Below are positions 33,791 to 42,481 of a stretch of DNA of 64,000 nucleotides, in pieces. Numbering within the stretch: position 1 is the first letter of the stretch; each line of letters starts with the position of its first letter. The notes beneath the pieces were generated by a model. That model was not told the origin of the DNA and did no database searches. It was given only the letters and a program-made list of their open reading frames with translations. Source of the stretch: Leifsonia sp. PS1209 (lineage in GTDB: Bacteria; Actinomycetota; Actinomycetes; Actinomycetales; Microbacteriaceae); contig NZ_CP051154.1 of NCBI RefSeq assembly GCF_012317045.1, positions 3,782,001 through 3,846,000 of the forward strand, in the 5' to 3' direction. Both the position numbers and the translations under genes were made by a program.

Positions 33791-34758
33791 TCAGACACCG
33801 GATCGCAGCAGCGCTCGCCGTCGCCACCGTGCTCGCCCTCACCGGATGCGGCACCACGGAGGCACCGGCGGCGAACGGCTCAGCAGCGGGCGCGCTCACC
33901 ATCACCGACGCGCGCGGCGAGAAGGTGAAGCTCGACGGCCCGGCCAAGCGCGTCGTCGGGACCGAGTGGGGTGTCGTCGAGACGCTGGTGAGCCTGGGCG
34001 TCGACCCGGTCGGCGTCGCCGACGTGAAGGGGTACACCGCGTACGACACGGCCGCGCCGCTGCCCAAGGACGTGAAGGACATCGGCACCCGCGGAGAGCC
34101 CAGTCTCGACACGGTCGCCGCACTCAAGCCGGACCTGATCGTCGCCACCACCGACCTCACCGACTCGGCCATCGCGCAGCTCGAGAAGGTGGGACCGGTG
34201 ATCGTCGTGCGGTCGGCGGACGCGTCGAAGCAGATCGACCAGATGATCGAGAACACCGAGCTGATCGCCGAGGCGACGGGCACCGAGTCCCAGGCGAAGG
34301 CCGAGATCGCGGGCTTCAAGAAGACGGTCAGCGACGGCAAGGCGAAGCTGGAGGCCGCCGGTCTCGGCGGGACGCCGCTCGCGTTCGCCGACGGCTGGCA
34401 GGAGGGCAACCAGGTCTCGGTGCGCCCGTACGTCACCGGTTCGCTGATCGCCGACATCAACACCGAACTCGGCCTCACCGACCCGTGGAAGCTCGAAGGC
34501 GACAAGGCGTACGGCCTCGCCGCCACCGACGTCGAGGGCCTCACGAAGCTCGGCGACGTGCGCTTCGCATACATCGCCAACGACTCCGACGGAGGAGACC
34601 CGTTCGCGGACGGCCTCAAGGACAACGCCGTCTGGAAGTCCCTGCCGTTCGTGCAGAAGGGCACCGTCTACCGCCTGCCGGACGGCATCTGGATGTTCGG
34701 CGGCACGGCCTCCGCGCAGCAGTACGTCGACGCCGTCGTGAAGGCTCTGACGAACTGA
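33787..34758 (+). CDS. iron-siderophore-binding lipoprotein
   Basis: A 323-residue FecB/FepB-type binding protein on the outer membrane face. Signal peptide with lipobox LTGC (Cys about 20). The mature part has the class III pattern: ITDARGEKVKLDGPAKRVVGTEWGVVETLVSLGVDPVGVAD, an early Glu for docking, and LKPDLIVATTD. It would collect a ferric siderophore made by this or another organism; no siderophore synthesis gene is seen in the operon. ATG overlaps the ATPase stop. Confidence 0.92.
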   Translation: MIRHRIAAALAVATVLALTGCGTTEAPAANGSAAGALTITDARGEKVKLDGPAKRVVGTEWGVVETLVSLGVDPVGVADVKGYTAYDTAAPLPKDVKDIGTRGEPSLDTVAALKPDLIVATTDLTDSAIAQLEKVGPVIVVRSADASKQIDQMIENTELIAEATGTESQAKAEIAGFKKTVSDGKAKLEAAGLGGTPLAFADGWQEGNQVSVRPYVTGSLIADINTELGLTDPWKLEGDKAYGLAATDVEGLTKLGDVRFAYIANDSDGGDPFADGLKDNAVWKSLPFVQKGTVYRLPDGIWMFGGTASAQQYVDAVVKALTN

Positions 34759-34760
34759 CC

Positions 34761-36818
34761 GTGAACGTCCGCTCCCAACGAAGCGGCCGCCTCCCCGTCC
34801 TCGCGGGCATCGCTGTGGTGGCGATCGGCGTCCTCGCCGTGATCCACCTGGGCCAGGGCACCGCATCCATCGACCCGTCGGCGCTCTGGAGGGCGCTGAC
34901 GGGGTCGGGTGCAGGGACAGTGGATGCGCAGGCCGACGCCGTGCTCATCAGCTCGCGGCTGCCCCGGCTCGTGGTGGGCCTGGTCGTCGGCTGCGCGCTC
35001 GGCGCATCCGGTGCCGCCCTGCAGTCGGTCTCGCGCAACGTGCTCGCATCGCCGGACACGCTGGCGGTGAACGCGGGAGCGTACCTGGCGGTGGTCTCCG
35101 TCGCGGCGTTCGGCATCGCGCTGCCCGCCCTCCCCGCCGGCGGGGCGGCGTTCCTCGGCGGCCTGATCGCCGCCGGGATCGTGCTCGGCCTGTCGCGCGC
35201 CGGGGCTGGACCGATCCGGCTGGTGCTCGCCGGTTCGGCGCTGACGCTGGCGTTCAGCGGGGTGAGCGGGATGCTGCTGCTCCTGCGCCAGCAGCAGACC
35301 ACCGGACTGTTCGCCTGGGGCAACGGCTCGCTCGCCCAGATCGGGATGCAGGGCGTGCAGCAGCTGGCGCCGGTCGCGCTGGTCGCACTGGCCGGGCTCC
35401 TGGTGCTCGGACGCCGGCTCGACATCCTCTCCATCGGGGACGACGGCGCTGCCGCAGTGGGCATCAATCCGCGTCTCACGCGCAGCATCGCCGTCGTCCT
35501 GTCCGTGCTGCTCGCCGCGGTCGCTGTGACCCTCGCCGGTCCGATCGGGTTCGTGGGGCTGTGCGCTCCCGCGATCGTGCGGTTGGTCGCCACCCGCGTG
35601 CCCGGCCTGATGAAGCACTACGCGTTCATCCCGGCCTCCGCGGTGGCCGGTGTGATCGTGGTGCTCGGCTCCGACGTGCTTCTGCGCGCGGTGTTCGGGG
35701 CGCAGGCGAGCGTGGCCGTGCCGACGGGCATCGTCACCACGATCCTCGGCGCCGGGGTGCTGGTGTGGCTGGCGTACCGGTCCCGGGACACCAGCTCGAA
35801 CACCGCATCCACTGCGTTCACCCGGCTGCGCAGCCGCAGGGCGTTCATCCTGACGCTGGTGATCTCGTCGGCTGCGCTGCTGGCCGCCATCGTCGCGGCG
35901 ACACTGCTGGGGGATGCTCGGCTGCTGCTCGGCGACATCGCCAACTGGGCGACGGGTCAGGCCGGACGCGTGGTGACGTTCGTGCTCGACACCCGCCTGC
36001 CGCGCGTGGCCGCAGCACTGCTGGCGGGGGCGGCGCTCGCGGTCGCCGGCGCCGTGGTGCAGGCGGTGTCGCGGAACCCGCTGGCCGAGCCCGGCATCCT
36101 GGGCGTGGTCGGCGGGGCGGGTGTCGGCGCCGTAGCGGTGGTGACCGCGATCCCGCTGGCGAGCTTCTGGCTGATCGGCTCGGCGGCGCTGGCCGGGGCG
36201 GTCGCTGCGGCGGCCGTGGTGTTCGGTCTCGCGGCCCGGCGCGGCCTCGAACAGAACAGGCTGGTGCTGATCGGCATCGGCATCTCGGCGGGGACAACCT
36301 CGATCGTGAGCCTGCTCATCGTGCTCACCGATCCGTACAACGCGGCGAAGGCGCTGGTCTGGCTGTCCGGCTCGACATACGGGCGCACGTTCCCGCAGGT
36401 GCTCCCGGTGCTGATCGCGCTGGTCTGCGCACTGCCGATCCTCGCCGCGATGAGCCGGAGGCTCGACCTGATCGGGCTGGATGCGGACACCCCGCGCCTG
36501 CTCGGCGTGCGCCTCGGCTCCACCCGGCTCGCCCTGCTGAGCATCGCGGTCGTGCTGACGGCCGCCTCCGTCGCCGCGGTCGGCGTGATCAGTTTCGTCG
36601 GGCTGGTCGCGCCGCACGCCGCCCGCGCCCTGGTCGGACAGCGACACGCGCGGGTGATCCCGGTCGCCGCGATCCTGGGCGCGCTGCTGGTGTGCGTGGC
36701 CGACACCGTCGGCCGCACCCTGATCGCGCCCGCGCAGATCCCGGTGGGGCTGGTGACCGCCGTGATCGGGGCGCCGTACTTCCTGTGGCTGCTGTGGCGG
36801 TCGCGGCGGGAAGCGTGA
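34761..36818 (+). CDS. double-length FecCD-type iron permease (FhuB-like fusion)
   Basis: A 685-residue permease made of two fused FecCD/BtuC halves, each with about ten membrane segments. Repeat marks are seen twice: SRLPRLVVGLVVGCALGASGAALQSVSRNVLASPD in the first half and TRLPRVAAALLAGAALAVAGAVVQAVSRNPLAEPG in the second (conserved RLPR, GxxLxxxG and NPLAxP-type ends), and GFVGLCAPAIVR matching SFVGLVAPHAAR. The fusion gives a single-chain pseudo-dimer as in E. coli FhuB. GTG at 34761 starts two bases after the binding-protein stop. Confidence 0.92.
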   Translation: MNVRSQRSGRLPVLAGIAVVAIGVLAVIHLGQGTASIDPSALWRALTGSGAGTVDAQADAVLISSRLPRLVVGLVVGCALGASGAALQSVSRNVLASPDTLAVNAGAYLAVVSVAAFGIALPALPAGGAAFLGGLIAAGIVLGLSRAGAGPIRLVLAGSALTLAFSGVSGMLLLLRQQQTTGLFAWGNGSLAQIGMQGVQQLAPVALVALAGLLVLGRRLDILSIGDDGAAAVGINPRLTRSIAVVLSVLLAAVAVTLAGPIGFVGLCAPAIVRLVATRVPGLMKHYAFIPASAVAGVIVVLGSDVLLRAVFGAQASVAVPTGIVTTILGAGVLVWLAYRSRDTSSNTASTAFTRLRSRRAFILTLVISSAALLAAIVAATLLGDARLLLGDIANWATGQAGRVVTFVLDTRLPRVAAALLAGAALAVAGAVVQAVSRNPLAEPGILGVVGGAGVGAVAVVTAIPLASFWLIGSAALAGAVAAAAVVFGLAARRGLEQNRLVLIGIGISAGTTSIVSLLIVLTDPYNAAKALVWLSGSTYGRTFPQVLPVLIALVCALPILAAMSRRLDLIGLDADTPRLLGVRLGSTRLALLSIAVVLTAASVAAVGVISFVGLVAPHAARALVGQRHARVIPVAAILGALLVCVADTVGRTLIAPAQIPVGLVTAVIGAPYFLWLLWRSRREA

Positions 36819-36853
36819 GGGCTGGGGCCGCCGCAACCGCGGACCGCCACCGC

Positions 36854-39790
36854 TCACCCGTCCAGCAGCCCCCGGATGTCGTCGGCGCTGAAGCTGGCAT
36901 CGAACGCGCCGCCCGGGTCGTCCATCAGCGCTTCGAACAGGCGCGCCTTGCGCTCCTTCAGCGCCATCACCTTGTCTTCGATCGTCTCGTCCGCGATCAT
37001 CCGGTAGACCATCACGTTCGAGCGCTGGCCGATGCGGTGGGTGCGATCGATCGCCTGCGACTCCGCCGCCGGGTTCCACCACGGGTCGAGCAGGAAGACG
37101 TAGTCGGCCTCCGTCAGGTTGAGGCCGAAGCCGCCCGCTTTCAGGCTGATCAGGAAGGCGGGGGCGTCTCCGTCGCGGAAGCCGTCGATCACCTCGGCGC
37201 GACGGCGCGTCGACCCGTCGAGGTAGCTGTACGCGATGCCGCGCTCGTCGAGCCGCTGCGCCACCTTCCGCAGCAGGCTGGTGAACTGGCTGAAGATCAG
37301 CGCGCGGTGCCCACCGGCCACCACGTCGTCCAGCTCCTCCAGCAGCACGTCGATCTTCGCCGACGGGATGCTCGCATACTGTTCGTCGACGATGGAGGCG
37401 TCGAGCGCCAGCATCCGCAGCAGCGTCAGCGAGCGGAACACGATGAACCGGTTGCGGTCGAGGTCGTCGACCAGGCCGAGGATCTTCTGGCGCTCGCGCT
37501 GCAGCACGAGGTCGTAGAGCTTGCGGTGGCGAGGCGCCAGCTCGACGCGCAGCACCTGCTCCTGCTTGGGCGGCAGCTCGGACGCGACCGCCTCCTTGGT
37601 GCGGCGCAGCATGAGCGGGCGCACCCGTTGCCGCAGCCGCAGCAGCAGGTCCGGCCTGTCTCCGGCGGCGAGCGGCTTGAGGTACCGGTCGGTGAACGCC
37701 GAGCGGGGAGGCAGCAGGCCGGGCGAGACCACCCGGAAGATCGACCACACGTCGAGCAGGTCGTTCTCCATCGGGGTGCCGGTGATCGCCAGCTTGAACG
37801 GCACCCGCAGGTCTTTCGCGGCGTCGTGCGCCTTGGAGGTGCGGTTCTTGATGAGCTGCGCCTCGTCGAGCACGAGCCCCGCCCATCCGGTGGCGTGATA
37901 GCGGGCGATGTCGAGCCGGAACAGCGCGTACGAGGTGACGACCACGTCCGCCCCGTCTGCGATGTCGCTGAGCGGGCGGCGGCTCTTCGCCTGGGTGGCG
38001 GTGACGGCGCGCACGGTGAGCCCTGGCGTGAACCGGGCGGCCTCGCTCACCCAGTTGGGCACGACGGAGGTGGGCGCGACCACCAGGAAGGGCGGAGCAT
38101 CCGGGCGCCTGCTGCGGGCGTGCGCGATCATGGCGAGCGTCTGCAGGGTCTTGCCGAGCCCCATGTCGTCGGCGAGGACACCGCCGAGCCCGTGCTCCCA
38201 GAGGAACGCCAGCCAGCGGAACCCGTCGACCTGATACGGCCGCAGGGTGGCGGTGACCGCATCCGGGACAGCCAGGTCGCCGGGCGACTCCCCGTCGCGG
38301 ATGGCGCGCAGCCCGTCGGCGGTTCTGCGCCACGACTCCGCCTGGTGCGCCTCGTCGGCGAGCTCGACGAACTCGGACCAGAGGCTCGCCTGGTACCGGC
38401 TGATCCTGAGCGAGCCCGGCTCCCACTCGTCCAGCGACTTCGCCTCGTCGATGAGCGCCCGGAGCCTGTCGAACACGGGCTGCTGCAACGACAGATAGGA
38501 CTTGTCGACCAGCAGCAGCTTCTGCCGCCCCTGCGACAGGGCCGTGAAGAGCGGAGTGAACGGGATGGTGCGCCCCTCCACCGTGACGAGCACGCCGAGG
38601 TCGAACCAGTCGCGCTTGTCGGTCTCCACGGTGGTCACCACGAGTTTCGGCGTATCCACCAGCTCGCGGTAGTCCGGGCGCTCGCCGACGATGTCGACGC
38701 GGACATCCCTTCGCCGTTCGAGGGCCGGGAGGGTGGTGGCGGAGAACTCGGCGGCATCCAGTCCAGACAGCTCTGCCGGATGCGGCCGCCAGCCGAGCAT
38801 CTTGGTGACCGCATCCGGCACGGGATGCGCGCCGAGCGGCTCCGCGCCGGTCGCGGACACCCAGCCCCAGTCGAGTTCCAGCCTGTCGTTCGCGCCGAAC
38901 GTGGCCGTGAGCACGAGCACGGGCGGCAGGACCTCGGGGAACACGACGGAGGCGTCCGTACTGGTCACGCTGACCAGGCTCTGCAACCGCGGGTAGTACT
39001 GCCCGAGGAACTCGTCGGTCTCCTCTGCGGGAACCTCGATGGTGTCCCCGGCTGCGAGCAGGCGCCGCTGCTCGGCCGTGAGCGGGGCGGCAGCACGCGC
39101 CAGGGTGAACCGCGGCTCGGGCTTCAGCGCCCACAGGTAGACGCCGTGATCCCCGATGGCGCCGGCCGTCGATCCGGGATGCGCGGTGCCATCCACCACG
39201 GCGACCGTGCGCAACCGCAGCCCGCCATCCGGAAGCTTGGTGGCGTCGACGGCCACGCGGGCGCCGTCGGTCACGAGCACGTCCGTCTCCCGCTTGCCGG
39301 TGACCAGGGCGACACCGACACGCTCCGCCTCGTCGAGCAGCGGCCAGAGCAGCGGACTGGCGAACTCGTCGACGAACAACCAGTCGGCCTCCCCCGGCAC
39401 GTACACGTCGCGCCCGGCACGGTGCAGCGCGGCGAACTGCCCGAACCAGGCATGCTGCGCAGGATCGAGCGCGAGCCGGTTGAGCAGGTGCGGCAGGGCA
39501 GACCAGGTGAGCGACCCGCGCACCCAGTTGCCGGTGGCGCTGAGCATGACCGGGCGCACGCCGAGGCGGAGGAGGCGGGGGGTGGTTGTGCCGGTAGTGG
39601 CTGTCGCGGCCGCGGCCGCCGTCGCGGGGCGCGACTTGGGCGCGTCCCATCGGCCGGTGGATGCGCGGGTCCGCTCCCGCAGCTCGAACTGCAGCCCCAT
39701 GCGCGTCGCGCCGGTGGCGGGTCGCGGGGCCGAGCGGGTGAGCCCGGAGACGCTCGCCTTCCACCCGGAGGAGGCGGGGGTGTCGGGCAT
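36854..39790 (-). CDS. SNF2-family DNA helicase/translocase
   Basis: A 978-residue bacterial SWI2/SNF2 ATPase. The motor takes the C-terminal half: motif I DDMGLGKTLQTLA (about 541), Ia VVAPTSVVPNW, motif II DEAQ (about 641, DEAQLIKNRTSKAH), III ITGTPMEND, then helicase lobe 2 with IFSQFTSLL, GSTRRR, SLKAGGFGLNL and the motif VI region AIDRTHRIGQ. The first 480 residues are less conserved and are likely the bacterial SNF2-associated region. Such proteins remodel RNA polymerase or DNA-protein complexes; a precise role is unknown. Convergent with the iron permease. Confidence 0.92.
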   Translation of the reverse strand: MPDTPASSGWKASVSGLTRSAPRPATGATRMGLQFELRERTRASTGRWDAPKSRPATAAAAATATTGTTTPRLLRLGVRPVMLSATGNWVRGSLTWSALPHLLNRLALDPAQHAWFGQFAALHRAGRDVYVPGEADWLFVDEFASPLLWPLLDEAERVGVALVTGKRETDVLVTDGARVAVDATKLPDGGLRLRTVAVVDGTAHPGSTAGAIGDHGVYLWALKPEPRFTLARAAAPLTAEQRRLLAAGDTIEVPAEETDEFLGQYYPRLQSLVSVTSTDASVVFPEVLPPVLVLTATFGANDRLELDWGWVSATGAEPLGAHPVPDAVTKMLGWRPHPAELSGLDAAEFSATTLPALERRRDVRVDIVGERPDYRELVDTPKLVVTTVETDKRDWFDLGVLVTVEGRTIPFTPLFTALSQGRQKLLLVDKSYLSLQQPVFDRLRALIDEAKSLDEWEPGSLRISRYQASLWSEFVELADEAHQAESWRRTADGLRAIRDGESPGDLAVPDAVTATLRPYQVDGFRWLAFLWEHGLGGVLADDMGLGKTLQTLAMIAHARSRRPDAPPFLVVAPTSVVPNWVSEAARFTPGLTVRAVTATQAKSRRPLSDIADGADVVVTSYALFRLDIARYHATGWAGLVLDEAQLIKNRTSKAHDAAKDLRVPFKLAITGTPMENDLLDVWSIFRVVSPGLLPPRSAFTDRYLKPLAAGDRPDLLLRLRQRVRPLMLRRTKEAVASELPPKQEQVLRVELAPRHRKLYDLVLQRERQKILGLVDDLDRNRFIVFRSLTLLRMLALDASIVDEQYASIPSAKIDVLLEELDDVVAGGHRALIFSQFTSLLRKVAQRLDERGIAYSYLDGSTRRRAEVIDGFRDGDAPAFLISLKAGGFGLNLTEADYVFLLDPWWNPAAESQAIDRTHRIGQRSNVMVYRMIADETIEDKVMALKERKARLFEALMDDPGGAFDASFSADDIRGLLDG

Positions 39791-39855
39791 GCCCTCAGCC
39801 TCTCACGGGCCGGTGACAGCCGAGGGCGCGCTGGCCAGGCTCGGCGCGCGCGGGC

Positions 39856-41058
39856 TCACGCGACGCGGGTGCGCCGCATCGCCGCCTGGATGCGGCGGTC
39901 CAGGTCGTCGAGCTCCGCGATCAGGTCGGCTGCGACCCAGACCCTGCCGCGCTTCCTGCCGGTGATCTCGCGGATGATCCCGGCACCGGCGAGACGGTCG
40001 AGCGCCTTGAACGTCTGCGATTCCCCGGAGCCGGACAGCCGCTCCGCATCCTCCGACGTCATCACCGGATGGTCGAAGAACGCCGGGATGAGGTTGAAGA
40101 TGGCCGAACCTCTGCGGGTGTCCATCTCGGCATGCCACTCGTCCGGCAGCAGCGAGAGCTGCCCGATGGACACGCGCGCCTCCACTGCGGCGACCCGCGT
40201 CGCCGTCGCGATGATCCGGATGATGTCGGTCGGGTGGCCGGAGCGGTAGGTGGTGAGCGCGTCGAAGTAGTCGTCTTTGCGGGCGAGGATCCCGCTCGCG
40301 AGCGGGATGACGGTGTTCGCCGTGACACCGCGACGCCACAGCACCGCACTGATGAGCGCGCGACCGATGCGCCCGTTGCCGTCCGTGAAGGGGTGGATCG
40401 ACTCGAACTGCGCGTGCGCGATGGCCGCCTGCACGAGCACGGGCACGTCGTCCCGGTTCAGGTACGAGACCAGATCCTCCAGCAGCTCCGGGATGCGCTC
40501 GGGCGCAGGAGGAACGTGCAGTGCGCCGCGCGGCGAGTGGTCGCTGCCGCCGATCCAGTTCTGCATGTCGCGTACACGGCCCGCATACCGGGCCTCGTAC
40601 TCGTCCTCCTCCATCAGGGCACTGTGAGCGGCGAGCATCCCGTCGATGGTGATCGTGCCGGACTCTCCCGCGTCGCGCACGAGCGTGTGCAGGGCGACGG
40701 AGGCGGCGACCATGCTCGTGGCGCTGCTGTTGCCCCGCCCGCCCGCGATCGCGCGGGCGAAGTCCTCCGCCGACGCCTCGATCCTCTCGATCTTGGAGGA
40801 GGCGACGGACTCGGTGCGCAGCATGAAGCGGGACAGCGCTGCGCTGTGGCCTTCCGCCGCGGTGTCGGCGACGGCGGCGGCGAGCAGCGCCCGCTCGCTG
40901 TCCCGCACGATGTCGAGCGACGGCTCGTAACTGAGCGCGGCGATGTGCGGCGGGATGGTCGCGGCCACCTCGGTCATCATCCGGTCGTCGCGCGTGCCCG
41001 CTCGCTGCGTCTGGCGCCACGGAAGCGTCTCGCTGCCGTGAGCTGGCCAGGAGGTCAT
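39856..41058 (-). CDS. Fic-family protein with N-terminal regulatory helix and C-terminal winged helix
   Basis: A 400-residue Fic protein. The active-site loop HPFTDGNGRIGR (His at about 219) is intact, so nucleotide transfer to a hydroxyl side chain (AMPylation) is expected. An N-terminal helix carries SSKIER, matching the class II autoinhibitory motif S/T-xxx-E-G/N except that Arg replaces Gly/Asn. The end (TFKALDRLAGAGIIREITG...) is a winged-helix DNA-binding domain, as in Fic proteins that may control their own gene. The promoter region carries three copies of a shared motif. Class II Fic proteins act within the cell; the target is unknown. Confidence 0.9.
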   Translation of the reverse strand: MTSWPAHGSETLPWRQTQRAGTRDDRMMTEVAATIPPHIAALSYEPSLDIVRDSERALLAAAVADTAAEGHSAALSRFMLRTESVASSKIERIEASAEDFARAIAGGRGNSSATSMVAASVALHTLVRDAGESGTITIDGMLAAHSALMEEDEYEARYAGRVRDMQNWIGGSDHSPRGALHVPPAPERIPELLEDLVSYLNRDDVPVLVQAAIAHAQFESIHPFTDGNGRIGRALISAVLWRRGVTANTVIPLASGILARKDDYFDALTTYRSGHPTDIIRIIATATRVAAVEARVSIGQLSLLPDEWHAEMDTRRGSAIFNLIPAFFDHPVMTSEDAERLSGSGESQTFKALDRLAGAGIIREITGRKRGRVWVAADLIAELDDLDRRIQAAMRRTRVA

Positions 41059-41077
41059 AAGCCGGAGTACCTCTCGC

Positions 41078-41132
41078 GTTACTGTGGTTTATGGTCATTA
41101 AAGCACAGTAACGGTGTCGGTACTGTGGTTTA
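41078..41132. promoter_or_regulatory. three-copy operator array upstream of the Fic gene
   Basis: GTTACTGTGGTTTA at 41078-41091 and its inverted copy TAAAGCACAGTAAC at 41099-41112 (one mismatch, 7-base spacer) form a palindrome. A third, direct copy TACTGTGGTTTA lies at 41121-41132. The array starts 20 bases before the fic ATG. Autoregulation by the Fic winged helix is the simplest idea. Confidence 0.7.
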
Positions 41133-41146
41133 TCTCGCTGACGACC

Positions 41147-42340
41147 TCACCCCGCCGCCCCGCCCCCGTTCGCATCCAGCCACTCCAGCACGCGCGGAAT
41201 CGCCTTGTCCGCCACCGTCCCGTGCGTCGCGCCGGGGATCCTGTCGTACGTCACCGCGGTGCCCTCCGCCTTCTCGCGCGCGACGAACGCATCCGTGGCC
41301 GACGGGCGCACCAGCTTGTCGGAGAGACCCTGCGCGACGAACAGCGGCACAGCGATCCGGGATGCGCCCGGCGTGTTCGCGGCGAGGAGGCCGGACCACG
41401 GTTCCGTCGTCTCCGGATCCGCCGAGAGGAACGCGCCGATCAGCGGCTTCGCGATCTTGTGGAGGGCCGAGTTCTGGGTGAGGAGGCAGAAGGTGTTCAT
41501 GGTGGGCAGCGCATCCACTGCCGCCCGGGTCAGGATGCTCTGCAGGGGCTGGTCGTACACCGCCGCGTATGCCGCGAAGGCGTACGACGCGATGCTCACC
41601 CCTGAGACGTCGCCGATGTCGGCGCGCATGAGGCTGGCCAAGTCGGTGGCCGGGGCGGCGACCGCGGCGGCGCGCACGTCTAGGTCCGGCGCGTATGAAG
41701 CGGCCAGCTGCGCAGCGAAGAGCACGGCCTGGCCGCCTTGCGAGTGGCCCCAGAGCACGACGCGCTCGCTGGCCTCGGGGCCGAGCACCGTCCGAGCCGC
41801 GCGGGCGGCGTCGAGCACGTTTCGTCCCTCGGTTTCGCCGACGAGATAGGAGTCCGGGCCCGGCACGCCCATCCCGGTGTAGTCGGTGTAGACCACGGCG
41901 TATCCGCGGTCGAGGAGGTCGGTGAGCCCCTCGACGAAGACGTACGGGTCGAAGAAGCGGGACGGCGCGCACTTCTCCGCGCTGCCCGTGGTCGGGTGGC
42001 CCCAGGAGACGATGGTTCGCCCGCCCGCCGGAGCAGGCGTATCGGGAACGACGAGAAGGCCGCTGTTCACGACCGGCTTGCCGGTGAGGTCGGTGGAGCG
42101 GAACAGGATGCGCCAGGCCGCTGCGCCGTCCGGCTGGCCGGGCGCCTGCTCGGTGGCGATCAGGGTGCCGGGCGCGCCGCTCGGCAGCGGGGACGGAACC
42201 GTGTAGAAGTCGCCGACATAGGGCCTCGCGCCCAGATCCTCCTCGATGCGCACGGGCTGGCTGGACGAGCATCCGGCCAGCACGGCCACCGCCGCCACCA
42301 CCACGGCGACGGCCCCCAAGCGCAACACTCGCCGGCTCAC
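41147..42340 (-). CDS. secreted lipase-like alpha/beta hydrolase, lipoprotein
   Basis: A 397-residue enzyme with signal peptide and lipobox LAGC (Cys about 24). The catalytic nucleophile is in GHSQGG; AQGLSDKLVRP supplies the likely Asp and GATHGT the His, in the order of actinobacterial secretory lipases (LIP family). It should act outside the membrane on lipids or esters. The start is GTG at 42340 with TAGCGT exactly six bases upstream, so the message is probably leaderless. It is divergent from the ligase gene across a large inverted repeat. Confidence 0.88.
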   Translation of the reverse strand: MSRRVLRLGAVAVVVAAVAVLAGCSSSQPVRIEEDLGARPYVGDFYTVPSPLPSGAPGTLIATEQAPGQPDGAAAWRILFRSTDLTGKPVVNSGLLVVPDTPAPAGGRTIVSWGHPTTGSAEKCAPSRFFDPYVFVEGLTDLLDRGYAVVYTDYTGMGVPGPDSYLVGETEGRNVLDAARAARTVLGPEASERVVLWGHSQGGQAVLFAAQLAASYAPDLDVRAAAVAAPATDLASLMRADIGDVSGVSIASYAFAAYAAVYDQPLQSILTRAAVDALPTMNTFCLLTQNSALHKIAKPLIGAFLSADPETTEPWSGLLAANTPGASRIAVPLFVAQGLSDKLVRPSATDAFVAREKAEGTAVTYDRIPGATHGTVADKAIPRVLEWLDANGGGAAG

Positions 42341-42370
42341 ACCCCGACGCTACCGTTCCCTGCCGCCCCT

Positions 42371-42450
42371 CCCCAAGCAATCGAGCCGGGACTTATGCAC
42401 GCGACACGCCGGGCGGGAGCGTGCATAAGTCCCGGTTCGATTGCTTGGGG
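42371..42450. repeat. 80-base inverted repeat between divergent genes
   Basis: A 32-base arm at 42371-42402 matches the reverse complement of 42419-42450 with a single mismatch; the 16-base loop is GC-rich. Each outer end reads TTGGGG outward, and on the minus strand this sits 18 bases from the TAGCGT -10 of the lipase gene. Being between divergent promoters it is not a terminator. It may be a regulator site, a cruciform, or a small palindromic repeat element. Confidence 0.85.
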
Positions 42451-42481
42451 TGGTGTCGGGGGTCGGTGGGAGGATGTGGGC

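Noticed and set aside
34668..39764. A 1698-codon minus-strand open frame across the iron permease and the SNF2 gene, and similar very long frames at 35561-40249 (+) and 55025-59200 (+)
   Set aside because: They lie antisense or out of frame to well-recognised genes, are full of Arg, Ala, Gly and Pro as expected for shadows in GC-rich DNA, and show no domain.
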